Shown in pieces: positions 21,043 through 29,875 of a stretch of DNA of 64,000 bases. The DNA lies in assembly GCF_009600315.1 (NCBI RefSeq), contig NZ_WIWC01000009.1:62001-126000 (forward strand). Reading direction: 5' to 3'. Each line of letters begins with the position of its first letter. Position 1 is the stretch's first letter. The notes beneath the pieces are model-generated. The model made no database searches. It saw nothing but the letters and a program-made list of their open reading frames with translations, and was not told where the DNA came from. Both the position numbers and the translations under genes were made by a program. Source of the stretch: Pseudomonas helleri (GTDB lineage Bacteria; Pseudomonadota; Gammaproteobacteria; Pseudomonadales; Pseudomonadaceae).

Positions 21043-21330
21043 ATGGCGCTTGAACGCTCCGACGTGGAAAAAATCGCTCATTTGGCCCGTCTGGGTCTCA
21101 ATGATGCCGATATTCCACGCACCACCGAAGCTCTTAACAGCATTTTGGGGCTGATTGACCAGATGCAGGCTGTCGATACCACCGGTATCGAGCCTCTGGC
21201 TCACCCCCTGGAAGCCAGCCAGCGCCTGCGTGCAGACGTCGTGACTGAGACCAATCATCGCGAGGCTTACCAGTCCATCGCACCGGCGGTCGAAGACGGC
21301 CTCTACCTGGTTCCTAAAGTCATCGAGTAA
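21043..21330 (+). CDS. gatC: Asp-tRNA(Asn)/Glu-tRNA(Gln) amidotransferase subunit C
   Basis: Small structural subunit that clamps GatA and GatB together in the transamidosome. The 95-residue protein has the family pattern ([18 protein letters not shown] at the start, [16 protein letters not shown] in the middle, LVPKVIE at the end). First gene of gatCAB, 15 bases before gatA. Confidence 0.96.
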   Translation: MALERSDVEKIAHLARLGLNDADIPRTTEALNSILGLIDQMQAVDTTGIEPLAHPLEASQRLRADVVTETNHREAYQSIAPAVEDGLYLVPKVIE

Positions 21331-21345
21331 AAGGAAAGAGCCTGC

Positions 21346-22797
21346 ATGCATCAATTGACTCTGGCCGAGATCGCTCGCGGACTCGCCGATAAAAAGTTTT
21401 CTTCCGAAGAGCTGACCAAGACCCTGCTGGCGCGTATCGCCCAGCTTGATCCACAGCTCAACAGCTTTATCACCCTCACCGAAGACCTCGCGCTACAGCA
21501 GGCCAAGGCCGCCGACGCACGTCGCGCCAACGGTGAAACCGGCGCTCTGCTGGGCGCGCCCATCGGTCATAAAGACCTCTTCTGCACTCTGGGTGTGCGC
21601 ACCAGCTGTGGCTCGAAGATGCTCGACAACTTCAAAGCCCCGTACGACGCCACCGTGGTGTCCAAGCTGGCAGCTGCCGGTGCTGTGACCCTTGGCAAGA
21701 CCAACATGGACGAATTCGCCATGGGTTCGGCCAACGAGTCGAGCTACTACGGTGCGGTCAAAAACCCGTGGAACCTTGAGCACGTGCCCGGTGGTTCGTC
21801 GGGTGGCTCGGCAGCGGCTGTTGCTGCGCGCCTATTGCCTGCGGCAACCGGCACCGATACCGGTGGTTCTATCCGACAGCCGGCGGCGCTAACCAACCTC
21901 ACCGGCCTGAAACCGACCTACGGTCGCGTTTCACGCTGGGGCATGATTGCCTACGCGTCCAGCCTTGATCAGGGCGGCCCATTGGCCCGCACTGCTGAAG
22001 ATTGCGCTATTTTGTTACAAGGCATGGCTGGCTTCGATCCACAAGACTCCACCAGCATCGATGAGCCTGTGCCGGATTACAGCGCCTCCCTCAACGGTTC
22101 GCTGCAAGGCCTGCGCATCGGCGTGCCTAAAGAGTACTTCAGCGAAGGTCTGGACCCTCGCATTGCCGAGCTGATCCACACCAGCGTCAAAGAACTTGAA
22201 AAGCTCGGTGCCGTGATCAAAACCATCAGCCTGCCAAACATGCAGCACGCTATCCCTGCGTACTACGTGATCGCTCCGGCTGAAGCATCCTCCAACCTGT
22301 CGCGTTTTGACGGCGTGCGCTTCGGCCATCGCTGCGAAGACCCAAAAGACCTGACCGACCTCTACAAGCGTTCGCGCGCCGAAGGCTTCGGCCCGGAAGT
22401 TCAGCGCCGGATTCTGGTAGGTGCCTACGCCCTGTCGGCGGGTTACTACGACGCTTATTACCTGCAAGCACAAAAAATCCGCCGCCTGATCAAAAACGAC
22501 TTCATGACCGCGTTTAACGAAGTCGACATCATCCTCGGCCCAACCACGCCTAACCCGGCCTGGAAAATCGGCGCTAAAAACAGCGACCCGGTTTCTGCCT
22601 ATCTGGAAGACGTGTACACCATCACCGCCAACCTCGCGGGCCTGCCGGGCCTGTCGATGCCGGCCGGTTTTGTTGACGGTTTGCCCGTCGGCGTGCAGTT
22701 GCTGGCCCCCTATTTCCAGGAAGGTCGCCTGCTCAATGTCGCCCACCAGTATCAGTTACACACTGACTGGCACACGCGCTCACCTGCCGGCTTCTGA
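21346..22797 (+). CDS. gatA: Asp-tRNA(Asn)/Glu-tRNA(Gln) amidotransferase subunit A
   Basis: Amidase subunit that releases ammonia from glutamine (or asparagine) and channels it to GatB. The 483 residues contain the amidase-signature Ser-cisSer-Lys triad: Lys in [10 protein letters not shown] (about 76), cis-Ser in [11 protein letters not shown] (about 151) and nucleophilic Ser in [13 protein letters not shown] (about 175). Length is typical. gatB begins 10 bases downstream. Confidence 0.98.
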   Translation: MHQLTLAEIARGLADKKFSSEELTKTLLARIAQLDPQLNSFITLTEDLALQQAKAADARRANGETGALLGAPIGHKDLFCTLGVRTSCGSKMLDNFKAPYDATVVSKLAAAGAVTLGKTNMDEFAMGSANESSYYGAVKNPWNLEHVPGGSSGGSAAAVAARLLPAATGTDTGGSIRQPAALTNLTGLKPTYGRVSRWGMIAYASSLDQGGPLARTAEDCAILLQGMAGFDPQDSTSIDEPVPDYSASLNGSLQGLRIGVPKEYFSEGLDPRIAELIHTSVKELEKLGAVIKTISLPNMQHAIPAYYVIAPAEASSNLSRFDGVRFGHRCEDPKDLTDLYKRSRAEGFGPEVQRRILVGAYALSAGYYDAYYLQAQKIRRLIKNDFMTAFNEVDIILGPTTPNPAWKIGAKNSDPVSAYLEDVYTITANLAGLPGLSMPAGFVDGLPVGVQLLAPYFQEGRLLNVAHQYQLHTDWHTRSPAGF

Positions 22798-22807
22798 GGA
22801 GAAACAT

Positions 22808-24253
22808 ATGCAATGGGAAGTTGTGATCGGGCTGGAAATTCACTCCCAGCTCGCCACCCAATCGAAGATTTTCTCCGGTAGTGCCACCACGTTCGGTTCT
22901 GAGCCCAACACCCAGGCGAGCCTGGTTGACTTGGGCATGCCGGGCGTTTTACCGGTGCTCAACGAAGAAGCCGTGCGCATGGCCGTGATGTTTGGCCTGG
23001 CGGTTGATGCTGAAATCGGTCAGCACAGCGTGTTTGCCCGCAAGAATTACTTCTACCCGGATTTGCCCAAGGGCTACCAGATCAGTCAGATGGAACTGCC
23101 CATCGTCGGCAAAGGCCATCTGGACATCACACTGGAAGACGGCACCGTTAAACGTGTCGGCATCACCCGTGCCCATCTGGAAGAAGATGCAGGTAAAAGC
23201 TTGCATGAAGACTTCAGCGGCGCCACTGGCATCGACCTGAACCGGGCTGGCACGCCTTTGCTTGAAATCGTGTCCGAACCGGACATGCGCAGTGCTAAAG
23301 AGGCCGTGGCTTACGTTAAAGCCATGCACGCGCTCGTTCGCTACCTGGGCATCTGCGATGGCAACATGGCCGAAGGCTCGCTGCGCTGCGACTGCAACGT
23401 ATCGATTCGCCCTGTGGGCCAGGCAGAGTTCGGCACCCGCTGCGAGATCAAGAACGTCAACTCGTTCCGCTTCATCGAAAAAGCCATCAATAGCGAAGTT
23501 CAGCGCCAGATCGAACTGATCGAAGACGGTGGCAAGGTCATCCAGCAAACCCGCCTGTATGACCCGAACAAAGATGAAACCCGCGCCATGCGCAGCAAGG
23601 AAGAAGCTAACGACTACCGTTACTTCCCCGATCCTGACCTGCTGCCGGTGGTGATCGAAGACTCGTTTATCGAAGACGTGCGCGCGACACTGCCGGAATT
23701 GCCACCGCAAAAGCGCGAGCGCTTCCAGTCGCAATTTGGTTTGTCGGCTTATGATGCAAGCGTTCTGGCATCGAGCCGCGAACAAGCGGACTACTTTGAA
23801 AAAGTCGTCAGCATCAGCGGCGACGCCAAACTGGCGGCCAACTGGGTCATGGTTGAGTTGGGCAGCCTGCTTAACAAGCAAGGCCTGGACATCGACCAAT
23901 CGCCAGTCACCGCCGAGCAGTTGGGCGGCATGCTGCAACGCATCAAGGACAACACCATCTCCGGCAAGATTGCCAAAGTGGTGCTTGAAGCCATGGCTAA
24001 CGGCGAAGGCAGCGCTGACGAGATCATCGAAAAGCGCGGTCTCAAGCAAGTGACTGACAGCGGCGCGATTGAAAAAGTGCTGGATGAAGTGCTGGCGGCC
24101 AACGCGGAACAAGTCGAGCAATACCGTGCGGCAGACGAAGCCAAGCGCGGCAAGATGTTCGGTTTCTTCGTCGGTCAGGCCATGAAAGCGTCCAAAGGCA
24201 AAGCCAACCCGCAACAGGTCAACGAACTGCTGAAAAGCAAACTCGAAGGCTAA
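22808..24253 (+). CDS. gatB: Asp-tRNA(Asn)/Glu-tRNA(Gln) amidotransferase subunit B
   Basis: GatB binds the mischarged tRNA, phosphorylates the side-chain carboxylate and amidates it. The ATG at 22808 has an aGGAg site and gives 481 residues starting [15 protein letters not shown], the family start; a longer open frame would run into gatA. The PET112 signature is visible ([19 protein letters not shown], here [15 protein letters not shown]), as are the [11 protein letters not shown] and [15 protein letters not shown] motifs, followed by the C-terminal YqeY-like helical domain that binds tRNA. Confidence 0.98.
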   Translation: MQWEVVIGLEIHSQLATQSKIFSGSATTFGSEPNTQASLVDLGMPGVLPVLNEEAVRMAVMFGLAVDAEIGQHSVFARKNYFYPDLPKGYQISQMELPIVGKGHLDITLEDGTVKRVGITRAHLEEDAGKSLHEDFSGATGIDLNRAGTPLLEIVSEPDMRSAKEAVAYVKAMHALVRYLGICDGNMAEGSLRCDCNVSIRPVGQAEFGTRCEIKNVNSFRFIEKAINSEVQRQIELIEDGGKVIQQTRLYDPNKDETRAMRSKEEANDYRYFPDPDLLPVVIEDSFIEDVRATLPELPPQKRERFQSQFGLSAYDASVLASSREQADYFEKVVSISGDAKLAANWVMVELGSLLNKQGLDIDQSPVTAEQLGGMLQRIKDNTISGKIAKVVLEAMANGEGSADEIIEKRGLKQVTDSGAIEKVLDEVLAANAEQVEQYRAADEAKRGKMFGFFVGQAMKASKGKANPQQVNELLKSKLEG

Positions 24254-24264
24254 AGCAATGCGAT

Positions 24265-24401
24265 ACCCGTAGCAGCTGCCGCAGGCTGCGTTCGATTGCG
24301 AAGCGATCGTAAATCAGGAACCGCGGTTCAAATTTTGAATCGAAATCTCTGGATTACGACGGCTTCGCCGCCGGTCGCAGCCTGCGGCAGCTGCTACGGG
24401 T
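24265..24401. repeat. REP pair (REPIN) after gatB
   Basis: A 26-base element (24265-24290) is repeated as a perfect inverted copy at 24376-24401, enclosing 85 bases. The arm contains GTAGCAGCTGCCGCAGGCTGCG, read here as GTAGCAGCTGCCGCAGGCTG plus CG, the typical core of Pseudomonas repetitive extragenic palindromes. Two opposed REPs spaced this way form a REPIN, a mobile unit copied by RAYT transposases acting in trans. It probably also acts as a 3'-end block for gatCAB mRNA. Confidence 0.9.
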
Positions 24402-24432
24402 GCTGTTTTTCATAGCAATATAAGGATTCCCC

Positions 24433-24804
24433 ATGAAGCAGCTACTCGGCGCTTGCGCCCTGCTCAGCTTGCTCGCCGGCTGTGCCAGCCATGACATCGA
24501 CCCTCGCGGCTATGACAAAACAGGCATGGCCTCCTATTACGGCGCACGCCATCACGGCAAACGCACTGCCAGTGGCGAACCCTTCAACCAGCACGGGCTC
24601 ACCGCCGCCCACCCCAGCCTGCAATTTGGCAGCCGGGTACTGGTGACCAATCTCAGTAACGACAAGTCGGTCGTGGTCCGCATCAATGATCGCGGCCCCC
24701 ATACTCGAGGACGAATCATTGATCTGTCTCGTCAGGCCGCTCAACAGTTGGATAAGCTGCGCAGCGGCACTGCTAAAGTCCACGTGCAGGGCTTGAGCGA
24801 TTAA
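24433..24804 (+). CDS. RlpA-like double-psi beta-barrel lipoprotein
   Basis: A 123-residue lipoprotein: signal peptide with lipobox LLAGC (Cys17), then an RlpA-type double-psi beta-barrel (TGMASYYGARHHGKRTASGEPF through VVVRINDRGPHTRGRIIDLS) with the conserved Asp in NDRGP. RlpA proteins are septal lytic transglycosylases acting on denuded glycan strands. This protein lacks the C-terminal SPOR domain of the main RlpA, so it is a short paralogue; enzymatic activity is inferred, not certain. A ribosome site (aaggatt) precedes the ATG. The GTG of the next gene follows after 8 bases. Confidence 0.88.
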   Translation: MKQLLGACALLSLLAGCASHDIDPRGYDKTGMASYYGARHHGKRTASGEPFNQHGLTAAHPSLQFGSRVLVTNLSNDKSVVVRINDRGPHTRGRIIDLSRQAAQQLDKLRSGTAKVHVQGLSD

Positions 24805-24812
24805 TCGAGGGG

Positions 24813-25892
24813 GTGGGTATTTTCGGGTTGAACGCATTATCCGCGTGGAGTTTGCTGCAATTGCTCGGCGGCCTTGTGCTGCTGGTCGCAGGCGCGCAGT
24901 TGCTGGTGCGCTGCGCCGAGCACATCGCCGCTAAATTGAAGGTTCGCCCACTTCTCATAGGCCTGACCGTAGTCGCAATGGGCAGCAGCGCACCGCAAAT
25001 GACGGTCAGCCTGCAAGCAGCATTCAATGACACGGCGGACATTGCCGTCGGCAGTGTCATTGGCAGTAACACGTTCAACATCCTCGTGACCCTCGGCCTT
25101 TCGGCGCTGATCATTCCGCTGCGGGTTTCGCGGCAACTGGTGCGGCTGGACATCCCCTTGATGATCTTCGCCAGCGCAATGGTCTTCACACTGGCTCTGA
25201 ACCATCAACTGGACCGTCAGGACGGCGTCTTGCTATTGGGCGGCCTGCTGATCTACCTGCTCCTGCTGCTGCACCAATCACGTCACAGCGGCCATCATCA
25301 TCCCCATCACGACCGCACACCGACGTCATGGCTACGCACGCTCATACTGATGGGCTGCGCGCTACTGCTCCTGGGGGTTGCCGGTCACCTGCTGTTGGGC
25401 GCCGCTCTGGAGGTGGCCTCAGAACTTGGCTTGTCCGAACGCGTCATCGGCCTGACCATTGTCGCGGTCTGCACCTCCCTGCCCGAATTGGCGACCTCCC
25501 TGATCGCAGCGTTTCGCGGCCAACGTGAAATTGCCGTCGGCAACGTGATTGGCAGCAACGTGTTCAACCTGCTGGGCGTATTGGGGCTCACCGCCCTGCT
25601 GGCACCGGCACCGTTATCGGTTTCGCCCAATGCACTGGCCTTCGACCTGCCCGTCATGCTCGGGGTCGCGGCACTGTGTTTGCCAGTGTTCTATAGCGGC
25701 TACCGCATCACACGGGTAGAGGGATTGCTGTTTCTGGGGTTGTATCTGGCGTATGGGCTGCACGTGGTGTCATTCACCACCGGTATGCCGCTGGCAAGCA
25801 AGCTCGAACACCTGATGTTGATTTATGTCCTGCCGGCATTGCTGGTATTTGTGCTGTTGAGCGTCGTGCGGGCATGGCGTAGGCAGCATTGA
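24813..25892 (+). CDS. Ca2+/Na+ exchanger family protein (YrbG-like)
   Basis: A CaCA-superfamily antiporter of 359 residues with about ten membrane helices in two inverted halves. The alpha repeats that form the cation site are clear: alpha-1 GLTVVAMGSSAPQMTVSLQA with GSVIGSNTFNILV, and alpha-2 GLTIVAVCTSLPELATSLIA with GNVIGSNVFNLLG. Alpha-1 ends in Gln where nearly all family members have a cation-binding Glu (GTSLPE), while alpha-2 keeps the Glu, so transport stoichiometry may be altered. A His-rich cytoplasmic linker (SRHSGHHHPHHDR) separates the halves. The GTG at 24813 is close to its ribosome site; a TTG at 24828 is the alternative start. Confidence 0.85.
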   Translation: MGIFGLNALSAWSLLQLLGGLVLLVAGAQLLVRCAEHIAAKLKVRPLLIGLTVVAMGSSAPQMTVSLQAAFNDTADIAVGSVIGSNTFNILVTLGLSALIIPLRVSRQLVRLDIPLMIFASAMVFTLALNHQLDRQDGVLLLGGLLIYLLLLLHQSRHSGHHHPHHDRTPTSWLRTLILMGCALLLLGVAGHLLLGAALEVASELGLSERVIGLTIVAVCTSLPELATSLIAAFRGQREIAVGNVIGSNVFNLLGVLGLTALLAPAPLSVSPNALAFDLPVMLGVAALCLPVFYSGYRITRVEGLLFLGLYLAYGLHVVSFTTGMPLASKLEHLMLIYVLPALLVFVLLSVVRAWRRQH

Positions 25893-26030
25893 GGCAGGTA
25901 CGCCATCGATTCCAATGCAGTATCAAGACCTACATAAACGGCAGATCTATCTGACTGACATGCTTCGATGAAACACGTAAACCTGCGGGGTGACGCGCGA
26001 TAAATGCGCTCCAGGAATTACGAGATCGCC

Positions 26031-27503
26031 ATGCACTCATCCTTCGCTTCCGTTCTACTTCTTATTGTCCTGCTCACAAGCGGTAACAGTTTCGCATCCG
26101 ATGCCGCGATGGACTGCTTCATTAACAGCGGTCAAAACTTCAATAAAATACTGAGTTGTTACAAACAGGCCCATACCGAAGAAAGTCTGAATTACACAGC
26201 CACGGACTTGAAAAAGTTTCCCGGCGTAGAAAAGCGTAGCTTCGAACTTAAGTCCCAACGTTGGGACGGGCACGGATTTGTAAGCCCGGCCGAGTGGACT
26301 CATACGATTGATATCTATATTCCAGAAGCCGCCTTAAATGGCCAAGCGCTACTAATCGCCAACAACGGTATTAATATCCCTGCAGCTGGTCGTCCCCTAC
26401 AAACACCAACAGATTTTACCGAAGAAATGGCACTCAACATTGCCCGTCAAACCCACACTATTTTGATATCCGTCAGCAATATCCCGAATCAGTACCTGAC
26501 CTATAGTGACGACGATTTACCTCGGCGCGAAGACGACAGCGTGGCACATAGCTGGGCTCTATTTCTCAAGCAGCCCGAGAGCCGGCCGTTTCTTTCATTG
26601 CACATCCCTATGATGCTCTCTCTGGTTAAGGCAATGGATCTTGCGCAACAAGAACTCAAGCCCTGGAAAATAGAACGTTTTATTGCCTCGGGAGCCTCCA
26701 AACGAGGCTGGGCGGCATGGATGACGGCGCTGACAGATACACGAGTGAGCGCTATAGCCCCTTTTGTTATCGACATCCTTAACACCAAAGCCGTCCTGAA
26801 ACACACATTCAATGCTTATGGCAAAAGCTGGCCTATAGCATTCAATGCCTATTACCGCGAGGGCATCACGCAACAGCTGGACACGCCTGATTTCGAAAAG
26901 CTGATGCAGATAGAAGATCCTCTGCTCTACATGGAAACAGCAGGCGACAGGCTCACAATCCCCAAGTACATCGTGAACGCCAGCAGCGATGATTTTTTTC
27001 TACCGGACAACTCAGCCTATTTCTACGATGCACTACCCGGTGAAAAAATGCTGCGAGTCGCACCCAACTCCGACCACTACGGAATTCAAGCATTCGTCGA
27101 ACAGTCTCTGATTGGCTTCACCAATCGCCTGCAACAACAGCGCCCGTTACCCACGTTGAATGTCATCACAAACAATCAGCAGACCAGCACGAAACTTGAC
27201 CTGAGCTTCTCGGAGCGCCCCGTCAAACTGGTTCAATGGCGCGCGCACAATCTTAACGACCGTGATTTCCGTCTGGCCTGCCGTGTTAAATATGAGGCCA
27301 CACCAATAGCCTCGTCGGATATCGACACGCTAACCGTTGAGCTAAGCACACCCGCCCAAGGCTGGAGCGCTACATACATTGAAGCCACTATGGCCGACGG
27401 CTTGGTCATTACTACACCGGTTGTGGTTTTGCCCGATACGTATCCGAACTGGACACCCACTCAAATAGAACCAGCGTGTAAAAACCTGTCAGATCCGACT
27501 TGA
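26031..27503 (+). CDS. PhoPQ-activated pathogenicity-related family protein (PqaA type)
   Basis: A secreted 490-residue protein: signal peptide (MHSSFASVLLLIVLLTSG...FAS, about residues 1-22) followed by a PhoPQ-activated pathogenicity-related domain, an alpha/beta hydrolase relative. The nucleophile-elbow-like motif is GASKRG, and a downstream Asp-His region (APNSDHYG) could complete a triad. PqaA was named as a PhoP/PhoQ-activated Salmonella gene; its substrate is unknown. I chose the ATG at 26031, which gives a clean signal peptide, over the ATG at 26004. The gene is visibly AT-richer with less biased codons than its neighbours and stands alone, suggesting horizontal acquisition. Confidence 0.82.
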   Translation: MHSSFASVLLLIVLLTSGNSFASDAAMDCFINSGQNFNKILSCYKQAHTEESLNYTATDLKKFPGVEKRSFELKSQRWDGHGFVSPAEWTHTIDIYIPEAALNGQALLIANNGINIPAAGRPLQTPTDFTEEMALNIARQTHTILISVSNIPNQYLTYSDDDLPRREDDSVAHSWALFLKQPESRPFLSLHIPMMLSLVKAMDLAQQELKPWKIERFIASGASKRGWAAWMTALTDTRVSAIAPFVIDILNTKAVLKHTFNAYGKSWPIAFNAYYREGITQQLDTPDFEKLMQIEDPLLYMETAGDRLTIPKYIVNASSDDFFLPDNSAYFYDALPGEKMLRVAPNSDHYGIQAFVEQSLIGFTNRLQQQRPLPTLNVITNNQQTSTKLDLSFSERPVKLVQWRAHNLNDRDFRLACRVKYEATPIASSDIDTLTVELSTPAQGWSATYIEATMADGLVITTPVVVLPDTYPNWTPTQIEPACKNLSDPT

Positions 27504-27505
27504 TG

Positions 27506-28447
27506 TCAAATCCAGCCGCCCCACTGCAACACAAATATCCCGATGTTAGTGGTGATCGCCGCCATTAAGGTGGTGATCACAATAATCGCAGCGGCCAATT
27601 CATGATTGCCATTGGCCGCCCGTGCCATGACGTAACTGGCGGCGGCTGTCGGGCTGGCGAAGTATAAGAACAGCGTGCCCAGTTCAGCCCCGCGAAAACC
27701 GCAGAGCCAGGCGCCCAACGTGGCCAGCACGGGCAAGCTGACCATTTTGACCAGACTGGCACTCACCGCCACTTTGCCGCTTTTGCGCAAGCTGGCCAGC
27801 GACAGCGTGCCGCCAATGCAGATCAGCGCCAGCGGCAAGGTCATTGCTGCCAGGTATTCGCCAGAGGCCTGCAACCAGCCGGGCAGGCCAATTTTGAACG
27901 CCGCAAAGGGTACCGCCGCCAACACGCTGATGATCAGCGGGTTTTTGACCACACTTTTGCAAATGCTCCACGGGTCGGACTTGATCACCGGGCTGTAGAC
28001 CGCCAGCACAATGGTCGACAAGGTATTGAAGAGCAAAATCACCAGACCGGCGAGCACCGCTCCCAGCGAAATGCCGTAGTCACCGTACATGCTGGCCGCC
28101 AGAGCCAGACCGATAACCCCGTTATTACCGCGAAACGCGCCTTGGGTGTAGATGCCCCGGTCTTCACGCGGGCACCGCCAAATCGCCCAGCCCCACGCCA
28201 GCGCAAAGCTGACCAGCGTCGCGAGGGTGAAGTAACCGAGTACTTTGGGCTGCATGGCGGCCCTGAGATCAGCGTGCAAAATACCCAGAAACAACAACGC
28301 CGGCATGGTGACGTTAAACACCAGTGCCGACGCCGTATGGATAAAGTTGTCATTGATCCAGCCCACACGCTTGAGCGCCACGCCCAGAAACAACATGGCA
28401 AACACAGGGGCCGTGATGGAGAGCGTCTGAAGGAAAATGGCCAGCAT
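27506..28447 (-). CDS. AEC-family (auxin efflux carrier-like) transporter
   Basis: A 313-residue inner-membrane protein with about ten hydrophobic helices, beginning MLAIFLQTLSITAPVFAML. The pattern (FNVTMPALLFLGI in the first half, GGTLSLASLRKSGKVAVSASL in the second, and the NxxG-like FRGNNGVIGLAL) fits the AEC/membrane transport protein family, whose bacterial members export or exchange malonate, malate and related anions. The substrate cannot be told. Convergent with the PqaA-like gene (3 bases between stops) and upstream of nothing else on its strand, so it is probably monocistronic. Confidence 0.85.
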   Translation of the reverse strand: MLAIFLQTLSITAPVFAMLFLGVALKRVGWINDNFIHTASALVFNVTMPALLFLGILHADLRAAMQPKVLGYFTLATLVSFALAWGWAIWRCPREDRGIYTQGAFRGNNGVIGLALAASMYGDYGISLGAVLAGLVILLFNTLSTIVLAVYSPVIKSDPWSICKSVVKNPLIISVLAAVPFAAFKIGLPGWLQASGEYLAAMTLPLALICIGGTLSLASLRKSGKVAVSASLVKMVSLPVLATLGAWLCGFRGAELGTLFLYFASPTAAASYVMARAANGNHELAAAIIVITTLMAAITTNIGIFVLQWGGWI

Positions 28448-28513
28448 GTCAGCACGCTCTCAGGATCGGTAAGGGGCTACTTTCTACACGTAAGGAACGT
28501 GCTGAATTCGACG

Positions 28514-29071
28514 TTACAGACCTTTGACCGCATAAATACCAGCAGCGTTACGCCAGTAACCTTTGTAATCCATGCCGTATCCAAAGATGTAACGGTCAAT
28601 GCACGGCAGCCCTGCATAATCGGCTTTCAGGCCAGGGCTTGCTTTGCGGTCGTGCTCTTTATCGATCAGCACCGCAGTATGAACCTGACGCGCACCCGCG
28701 TGCTTGCAGAAATCCACAATCGCGCTAAGGGTGTGACCCTCGTCGAGAATGTCATCAATAATCAGCACGTGACGGTCCATGAAAGACACTTCCGGCTTGG
28801 CTTTCCAGAACAAGTCACCGCCGCTGGTTTGGTTGCGGTAGCGCGTGGCGTGCAGGTAAGACGCTTCGAGCGGGAATTTCAGGTGGGTGAGCAGCTTGCC
28901 AGCAAAAATCAGGCCGCCGTTCATCACACAGAACACCACTGGATTGGTCTCAGCCATTTCGGCTGTGATTTGCGCGCCGACACGGGCGATAGACGCCTCG
29001 ACTTCAGCTTCGGTGTACAGGCAGTCAGCCTCTCGCATGACTTGACGGATATGCTCGAGATCAGCAGACAT
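28514..29071 (-). CDS. hpt: hypoxanthine-guanine phosphoribosyltransferase
   Basis: Salvages hypoxanthine and guanine to IMP and GMP using PRPP. The 185-residue protein has the PRPP-binding motif VLIIDDILDEGHTL (about 95-108) and the VVFCVMNGGLIFAGKLL flexible-loop region of bacterial Hpt. The ATG at 29071 has GGAGAG upstream; an earlier in-frame start adds 13 unrelated residues. Divergent from upp, so purine and pyrimidine salvage genes share the 164-base region between them. Confidence 0.94.
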   Translation of the reverse strand: MSADLEHIRQVMREADCLYTEAEVEASIARVGAQITAEMAETNPVVFCVMNGGLIFAGKLLTHLKFPLEASYLHATRYRNQTSGGDLFWKAKPEVSFMDRHVLIIDDILDEGHTLSAIVDFCKHAGARQVHTAVLIDKEHDRKASPGLKADYAGLPCIDRYIFGYGMDYKGYWRNAAGIYAVKGL

Positions 29072-29235
29072 GACGCTCTCCAGGGGGGGTTGTGCAAGAA
29101 AAGCGGGCAAAGGTACGCATCCGCATGGCTCAGATCAAGCGTTTATGGACTAACGTGCACTAATGTCTGTAGGACATAACCTCGGATTAGATTAATCTAG
29201 GCCGGTTTTTTTGCCTGCCCCCGGAGTCTTTCCCT
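29072..29235. promoter_or_regulatory. divergent hpt/upp control region
   Basis: The 164-base spacer holds a perfect 12-bp palindrome (TAGATTAATCTA, 29188-29199) followed by GGCCGG and seven T, just ahead of the upp ribosome site (ccggagtc). The palindrome could be an operator, or with the T run an attenuator in the upp leader; nothing in the sequence decides this. Confidence 0.45.
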
Positions 29236-29874
29236 ATGCCCACTCTTGAGATCCGCCATCCGCTGATCCGTCACAAACTCGGTTTGATGCGCCGCGCTGA
29301 CATTAGCACGAAGAACTTCCGCGAGCTCGCTCAGGAAGTTGGCGCGCTGCTGACCTACGAAGCCACCAAAGACCTGACGCTCGAATCCTACGAAATTGCA
29401 GGATGGAGCGGCAAAGTTCTGGTTGAAAAAATTGCCGGTAAGAAAATTACCGTTGTGCCTATTCTGCGCGCCGGTATCGGCATGCTGGAAGGCGTTCTGA
29501 GCCTGATCCCGGGCGCCAAAGTCAGTGCTGTAGGCATTGCCCGCAACGAAGAAACCCTGCAAGCCCATACGTATCTGGAAAAACTGGTACCGGAAATCGA
29601 CGAGCGTTTGGCGATGATCATCGACCCGATGCTGGCCACCGGCTCGTCAATGGTTGCCACCATCGACCTGCTGAAAAAAGCCGGCTGCAAAGAAATCCGC
29701 GCCATGGTGCTGGTTGCCGCGCCTGAAGGTATTGCAGCAGTTGAAGCAGCACACCCGGACGTGACCATCTACACCGCCTCCATTGATGAACGCCTGGACG
29801 ATCACGGCTACATCATTCCGGGCCTGGGCGATGCCGGCGACAAGATCTTCGGCACCAAACAAAAGGACGTATAA
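29236..29874 (+). CDS. upp: uracil phosphoribosyltransferase
   Basis: Converts uracil and PRPP to UMP, the key pyrimidine salvage step. The 212-residue protein has the UPRT PRPP site ([19 protein letters not shown]) and the C-terminal uracil-binding segment [17 protein letters not shown]. The usual length is 208-212. Its TAA is followed one base later by the uraA ATG, so enzyme and importer are produced together. Confidence 0.98.
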   Translation: MPTLEIRHPLIRHKLGLMRRADISTKNFRELAQEVGALLTYEATKDLTLESYEIAGWSGKVLVEKIAGKKITVVPILRAGIGMLEGVLSLIPGAKVSAVGIARNEETLQAHTYLEKLVPEIDERLAMIIDPMLATGSSMVATIDLLKKAGCKEIRAMVLVAAPEGIAAVEAAHPDVTIYTASIDERLDDHGYIIPGLGDAGDKIFGTKQKDV

Positions 29875-29875
29875 C

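Noticed and set aside
22949..24214. Long antisense open frame (421 codons) opposite gatB
   Set aside because: It mirrors the high-GC third-position pattern of gatB, has no ribosome site or family resemblance, and gatB itself is certain.
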